A DNA stretch of 8,258 nt from Chloroflexota bacterium. Lineage in GTDB: Bacteria > Chloroflexota > Limnocylindria > QHBO01. Every line of letters starts with the position of its first letter. Within the stretch, counting starts at the first letter, position 1. Under the pieces are notes generated by a model. The model had not been told where the DNA came from. It made no database searches and saw only the letters and a list, made by a program, of their open reading frames with translations. The DNA lies in NCBI GenBank assembly GCA_013697395.1, contig JACCWY010000163.1, positions 1-8,258 of the forward strand. Direction: 5' to 3'. Below are positions 6,259-8,258 of the stretch, one piece after another. The translations under genes were made by a program, and so were the position numbers.

Positions 6259-6795
6259 GTGAATCCCCGAACCGCCATCCGCGGCACTCTTCTGTCCGTG
6301 GGCGGCATCCTCATCATCGCCGGCGTCGCCCTCGCCACCAACGAACCGCCGGGGCCGGCCGACAGCTCCCCTTCCGCCACGCCCGCGCTCATCTTCACAT
6401 TCGCGCCGGCGGCCACCTTCAGCGCCGAGCCAAGGGCGACCGCCCCAGGCGTCGCCGCCTCCGCCTCGCCATCGCCTTCGGCCGAAGCGACGTTCGACGA
6501 CCAGGCGTCCGCATCGGCCTCTGCGTCCGCGCCTTCGGCCTCGGCCTCGGACTCGGCCCAGGCCAGTCCCGACGCAATCGCGTCCCCGGAGGCCTCGGCA
6601 TCCGCGAGCGCGGCCGCGTCCGGCGACGACCGCGGTGGCAACTCGGGTCCCGGCGGCGACGACGACGACAACTCCGGCCCGGGAGACGGTGACGACGACG
6701 ACAACTCCGGGCCAGGAGACGGTGACGACGACCACTCCGGTCCCGGCAATGGTGATGACGACGATGACGGCTCCGGCGACCGCGACGAGGACTGA
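6259..6795 (+). CDS. Secreted low-complexity Ala/Ser/Pro and Asp/Gly-rich repeat protein
   Basis: I recognise no family. The 178 residues start with a signal peptide or membrane anchor: Arg4 and Arg8, then the hydrophobic run LLSVGGILIIAGVALA at 11-26, with a plausible cut after Ala-Leu-Ala. No lipobox Cys is present. Residues 30-120 are an Ala/Ser/Pro-rich, probably unstructured spacer. Residues 121-178 are strongly acidic repeats of the form DDDDNSGPGDG, which could bind calcium or other cations, though they do not match the RTX nonapeptide. The GTG start at 6259 has AGGAG ten bases upstream and gives the signal peptide its normal position. The gene lies 48 bases before the second sigma gene. 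Its NSGPGG motif recurs at the C-terminus of the membrane protein encoded after that sigma gene, which suggests a shared location or function. Confidence 0.75.
   Translation: MNPRTAIRGTLLSVGGILIIAGVALATNEPPGPADSSPSATPALIFTFAPAATFSAEPRATAPGVAASASPSPSAEATFDDQASASASASAPSASASDSAQASPDAIASPEASASASAAASGDDRGGNSGPGGDDDDNSGPGDGDDDDNSGPGDGDDDHSGPGNGDDDDDGSGDRDED
6637..6777 (+). repeat. Imperfect 30-33-base in-frame tandem repeats encoding DDDDNSGPGDG
   Basis: About four imperfect units follow each other: NSGPGG, DDDDNSGPGDG, DDDDNSGPGDG, DDDHSGPGNG, decaying into DDDDDGSGD. The two central units (6658-6690 and 6691-6723) are almost identical at DNA level, differing mainly at wobble positions. Units are multiples of three, so copy changes would keep the reading frame and alter only the length of the acidic tail. 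Confidence 0.8.
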
Positions 6796-6843
6796 CGGCG
6801 AGCAGGGATCCGGATGCAGTCGGTGGCATGGCAGGATGAGGGC

Positions 6844-6905
6844 GTGGACGACCGCGCCCTCGTCGATGCCGTGCGCGCTGGTGACCGCGACGCATTCGGC
6901 CCCTC
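6844..6905 (+). other. Frame-displaced N-terminus of the second ECF sigma factor
   Basis: A GTG at 6844 with AGGA seven bases upstream (6833-6836) reads VDDRALVDAVRAGDRDAFG, the textbook start of an ECF sigma factor. It then leaves frame at GGCCCCTCG (6898-6906). One extra base (for example GGCGCCCTC) would join it to LVELEMRAVYRACLRILG of the downstream frame. The sequence therefore shows a single-base deletion, real or an assembly/read error. Confidence 0.75.
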
Positions 6906-7388
6906 GTGGAGCTCGAGATGCGCGCGGTCTACCGGGCCTGCCTTCGGATCCTCGGGCGCCCGCACGATGCCGAAGACGTGACCCAGGAGGCGTTCGTGGC
7001 GGCGTATCGGTCGATCGGCAGCTTTCGTGGCGATGGGCCGCTCGGCGCATGGATCATGCGGATTGCCACCAGGCAGGCCTTCCGGCGCCTCTCCGAGCGC
7101 CGGCCGACCGCCGACCTCGACGAGATGCCGGAGCCGCGCCTGGCCGATACGGGGGCGTCGCCGGTGGGCGTCGTCGTCGCGGCGGAGCGTGCTCGCGAGC
7201 TGCGGCAGGCGGTCCGGTCGCTTCCCGATCCCTATCGCGAGGCCGTCGCGCTCCGGTTCTTCGGTGAGCTGTCGCTGGCCGAGGTGGCCGAAGCGACGGG
7301 CCGGCCGATCAACACCGTGAAGACCCACCTTCGGCGCGGTCTCGATCGCTTGCGCCCGGTCCTCGGCGACGCGAGCACGGACCGATGA
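6906..7388 (+). CDS. ECF-type RNA polymerase sigma factor (sigma2), N-terminus out of frame
   Basis: Alternative sigma factor. The 160 in-frame residues hold most of region 2 (LEMRAVYRACLRILG at 3-17, HDAEDVTQEAFVAAYRSIGSF at 20-40, and the -10-binding PLGAWIMRIATRQAFRRLSE at 45-64). After a short linker, region 4 is at about 95-152, with RSLPDPYREAVALRFFGE and the helix-turn-helix SLAEVAEATGRPINTVKTHL at 123-142. Fitted in frame at 6906 the start would be a GTG inside region 2.1, lacking the first helix; that helix is encoded just upstream in another frame. The original start is therefore probably GTG 6844, and the gene is either mis-sequenced or mutated. It is not close to the first sigma factor of this window in sequence. 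The stop overlaps the next gene in an ATGA, the usual sigma/anti-sigma coupling. Confidence 0.9.
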   Translation: MELEMRAVYRACLRILGRPHDAEDVTQEAFVAAYRSIGSFRGDGPLGAWIMRIATRQAFRRLSERRPTADLDEMPEPRLADTGASPVGVVVAAERARELRQAVRSLPDPYREAVALRFFGELSLAEVAEATGRPINTVKTHLRRGLDRLRPVLGDASTDR

Positions 7389-7945
7389 CGCGCCATCCGT
7401 TCGACTCGAGCGAGCTGGGCCGCACCGACCCGGAGCTGGATCGTGTTGCCGACCGTCTCGAGCGATACGCCGCGGACGTCCGCGGCGAGCCGCCGATGGA
7501 CCTTTCGGCGCGGATCCGCGCGGCGGTCGAGGCACAGCCGCACCGAAGGGGACCGCTCGCGTCCTTCCTTGCACCCTGGTCAGGCCCGACCCGGGCATTC
7601 GCCGCCGGAGGAGTCGTTGCGCTCGTGCTCGTTGGCGCGCTCGCACTCGGCCAGCTCGTCGAACGAGCACGCGAGCAGGTCGGCGCGACGCCCAGCCCGT
7701 CGGTCTTCCCGACCCCGACGCCGGCCCCCACGCCAAGCCCCATGCCGAGCCCCACGCCCACCTCCACGCCGAGCCCGACGGCGACCCCGACGTCGTCGCC
7801 CAGTCCCTCCGACGAGACCGAGACCGAGAGCCCCGAGCCCAGCCAGTCAGACGACAGCGGCGGTGGCTCGGACAACAGCGGCCCCGGCGGCGGAGGCTCG
7901 GGGTCCGGCTCGGGCAACAGCGGCCCCGGCGGTGGAGGCGACTAG
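7385..7945 (+). CDS. Single-pass membrane protein in the anti-sigma position, no zinc motif
   Basis: Probably the anti-sigma factor or membrane partner of the preceding sigma factor, judged from the ATGA overlap and layout. Of 186 residues, 1-70 are a cytoplasmic, mostly helical part (PELDRVADRLERYAADV at 16-32, DLSARIRAAVEAQ at 39-51) without the HxxxCxxC zinc motif of ZAS proteins. A membrane helix spans about 71-91. Residues 102-142 are a Pro/Thr/Ser linker much like that of the first anti-sigma factor. The tail (151-186) is Ser/Gly-rich with two NSGPGG copies (164-169, 178-183) and ends GGGGD. There is no folded outer domain, so it could be truncated: the stop codon lies within two bases of the end of an insertion sequence. 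Alternative: an unrelated membrane protein. Confidence 0.72.
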   Translation: MTRHPFDSSELGRTDPELDRVADRLERYAADVRGEPPMDLSARIRAAVEAQPHRRGPLASFLAPWSGPTRAFAAGGVVALVLVGALALGQLVERAREQVGATPSPSVFPTPTPAPTPSPMPSPTPTSTPSPTATPTSSPSPSDETETESPEPSQSDDSGGGSDNSGPGGGGSGSGSGNSGPGGGGD

Positions 7946-8130
7946 ATGTGATGTTCACAGACGTTGTTGACAGCCGCCCGCGGAACGAGCCCGCCGAGCG
8001 CGGTGTGGGGTCGGCCGTGATTGTAGAAGGCCACCCAGCGCGGTAGGGCCGCCAGGCGAGCTGCGTTGGAGCGGTAGGGTCGCACGTAGGCCCACTCGTG
8101 CAGCAGGGTCTGGATGAAGCGCTCGGCCTT
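7942..8130 (-). pseudogene. IS481-family transposase, C-terminal remnant
   Basis: The 62 residues from KAERFIQTLLHEWAYVRPYR to the end are the C-terminal part of an IS481-type DDE integrase-like transposase, including the last catalytic Glu in KAERF and the typical YNHGRPHTALGG block before VNNV. Upstream of KAERF, where NG and the rest of the catalytic core should stand, the sequence changes to an IS110-type end, so the gene is broken. The frame continues to 8199 without homology. The stop codon (7944-7942) overlaps by two bases the stop of the convergent membrane-protein gene. The likely IS terminus is near 7947, so the transposase may borrow its stop from flanking DNA. Confidence 0.85.
7947..8130 (-). 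mobile_element. IS481-family insertion sequence, interrupted 3' end
   Basis: The element end is inferred at 7947, where TGTGATGTTCACAG begins; IS481 terminal repeats commonly begin TGT. The other end and any target duplication are outside the window or destroyed by the IS110 insertion at 8131. Confidence 0.6.
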
Positions 8131-8258
8131 ACAAGCTCCTATCTTGTCAAGCCGCGACCTCGACGACCGCAGCGGGCGGTTGCAGCAGCCGATAGACACG
8201 CCTGGCGAGATGACGCTTGAGGCAGCGCAGCGCCTCCCGCCAGCTCTTGCCCTCGGCT
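8131..8258 (-). mobile_element. IS110-family element, right end, inserted in the IS481 element
   Basis: Sequence from 8131 to the window edge replaces IS481 sequence. It carries the C-terminal end of an IS110-type transposase and only about 16 bases beyond its stop. Those bases contain an inverted repeat, ACAAG (8131-8135) and CTTGT (8143-8147). The exact junction could shift by a few bases. Confidence 0.7.
8147..8258 (-). CDS. IS110-family transposase (DEDD recombinase), C-terminal 36 residues
   Basis: The partial frame reads AEGKSWREALRCLKRHLARR and ends VYRLLQPPAAVVEVAA before TGA at 8149-8147. The EALRCLKRHLARR stretch is typical of the C-terminal end of IS110/IS116/IS902 transposases. 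These RuvC-like DEDD recombinases move a circular intermediate without terminal inverted repeats and, in characterised members, are guided by a bridge RNA from the element's non-coding end. Catalytic residues lie outside the window. Confidence 0.8.
   Translation of the reverse strand, partial: AEGKSWREALRCLKRHLARRVYRLLQPPAAVVEVAA

Noticed and set aside
6637..6777. CRISPR-like or regulatory repeat array
   Set aside because: The units are in-frame, contiguous, spacerless and encode a regular acidic peptide, so they are protein-coding repeats.
6844..6906. Programmed ribosomal frameshift in sigma2
   Set aside because: No slippery heptamer with a downstream structure was recognised, and ECF sigma factors are not known to use one; a one-base deletion or sequence error is simpler.
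6198..7958. 586-codon minus-strand open frame across the sigma2 locus
   Set aside because: Antisense shadow of repeat-rich, GC-rich genes; its sequence is low-complexity Ser/Pro/Arg with no domain, while the plus strand has clear sigma motifs.
7947..7959. TGTGA-N3-TCACA resembling a CRP/Vfr operator
   Set aside because: The spacer is three bases rather than the six of CRP sites, and the sequence fits the end of the IS481 element and its transposase C-terminus.

Overview
The window is GC-rich, compact bacterial DNA from an organism without an obvious model relative. High GC, GTG/TTG starts, ATGA/GTGA gene overlaps, Pro/Thr/Ser-rich linkers in membrane anti-sigma factors and IS481/IS110 elements would suit Chloroflexota (for example Limnocylindria-like lineages) or a deep Actinomycetota. 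This placement is an inference only.

Minus strand, read from 5.58 kb down to 1: two adjacent HIT/GalT-superfamily genes (about 5530-4502 and 4479-3487); an ECF sigma factor (3415-2840) whose stop overlaps the start of a large membrane anti-sigma factor with a zinc-binding ZAS domain and an extracytoplasmic beta-propeller-like domain (2843-1053); then the start of a pyrimidine operon, pyrR (976-431) overlapping pyrB (434 to the window edge). A short leader before pyrR has a -10 box followed directly by a near-consensus PyrR-binding hairpin whose lower stem sequesters the pyrR ribosome binding site. This suggests autogenous translational repression by PyrR rather than transcription attenuation.

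Plus strand, from 5.67 kb: a divergent OsmC/Ohr-type peroxiredoxin (5668-6120); a secreted Asp/Gly-rich repeat protein (6259-6795); a second ECF sigma factor (6906-7388) whose N-terminus is displaced by an apparent one-base frameshift near 6900; and a single-pass membrane protein (7385-7945) in the anti-sigma position. The last protein and the secreted protein upstream of the sigma gene share the unusual motif NSGPGG/NSGPGD, which suggests they belong to one module.

The right end is a nest of insertion sequences. The 3' part of an IS481-type transposase (7942-8130, minus) abuts the end of the second anti-sigma gene and is interrupted by the right end of an IS110-type element (8131 to the edge) carrying the C-terminus of its transposase.

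Points most worth a second look are the PyrR hairpin over the Shine-Dalgarno, the GalT-like pair in which complementary active-site motifs seem to have been lost, the frameshifted second sigma gene with its shared-motif neighbours, the Pro at the catalytic His position of ATCase, and the IS110-into-IS481 junction.
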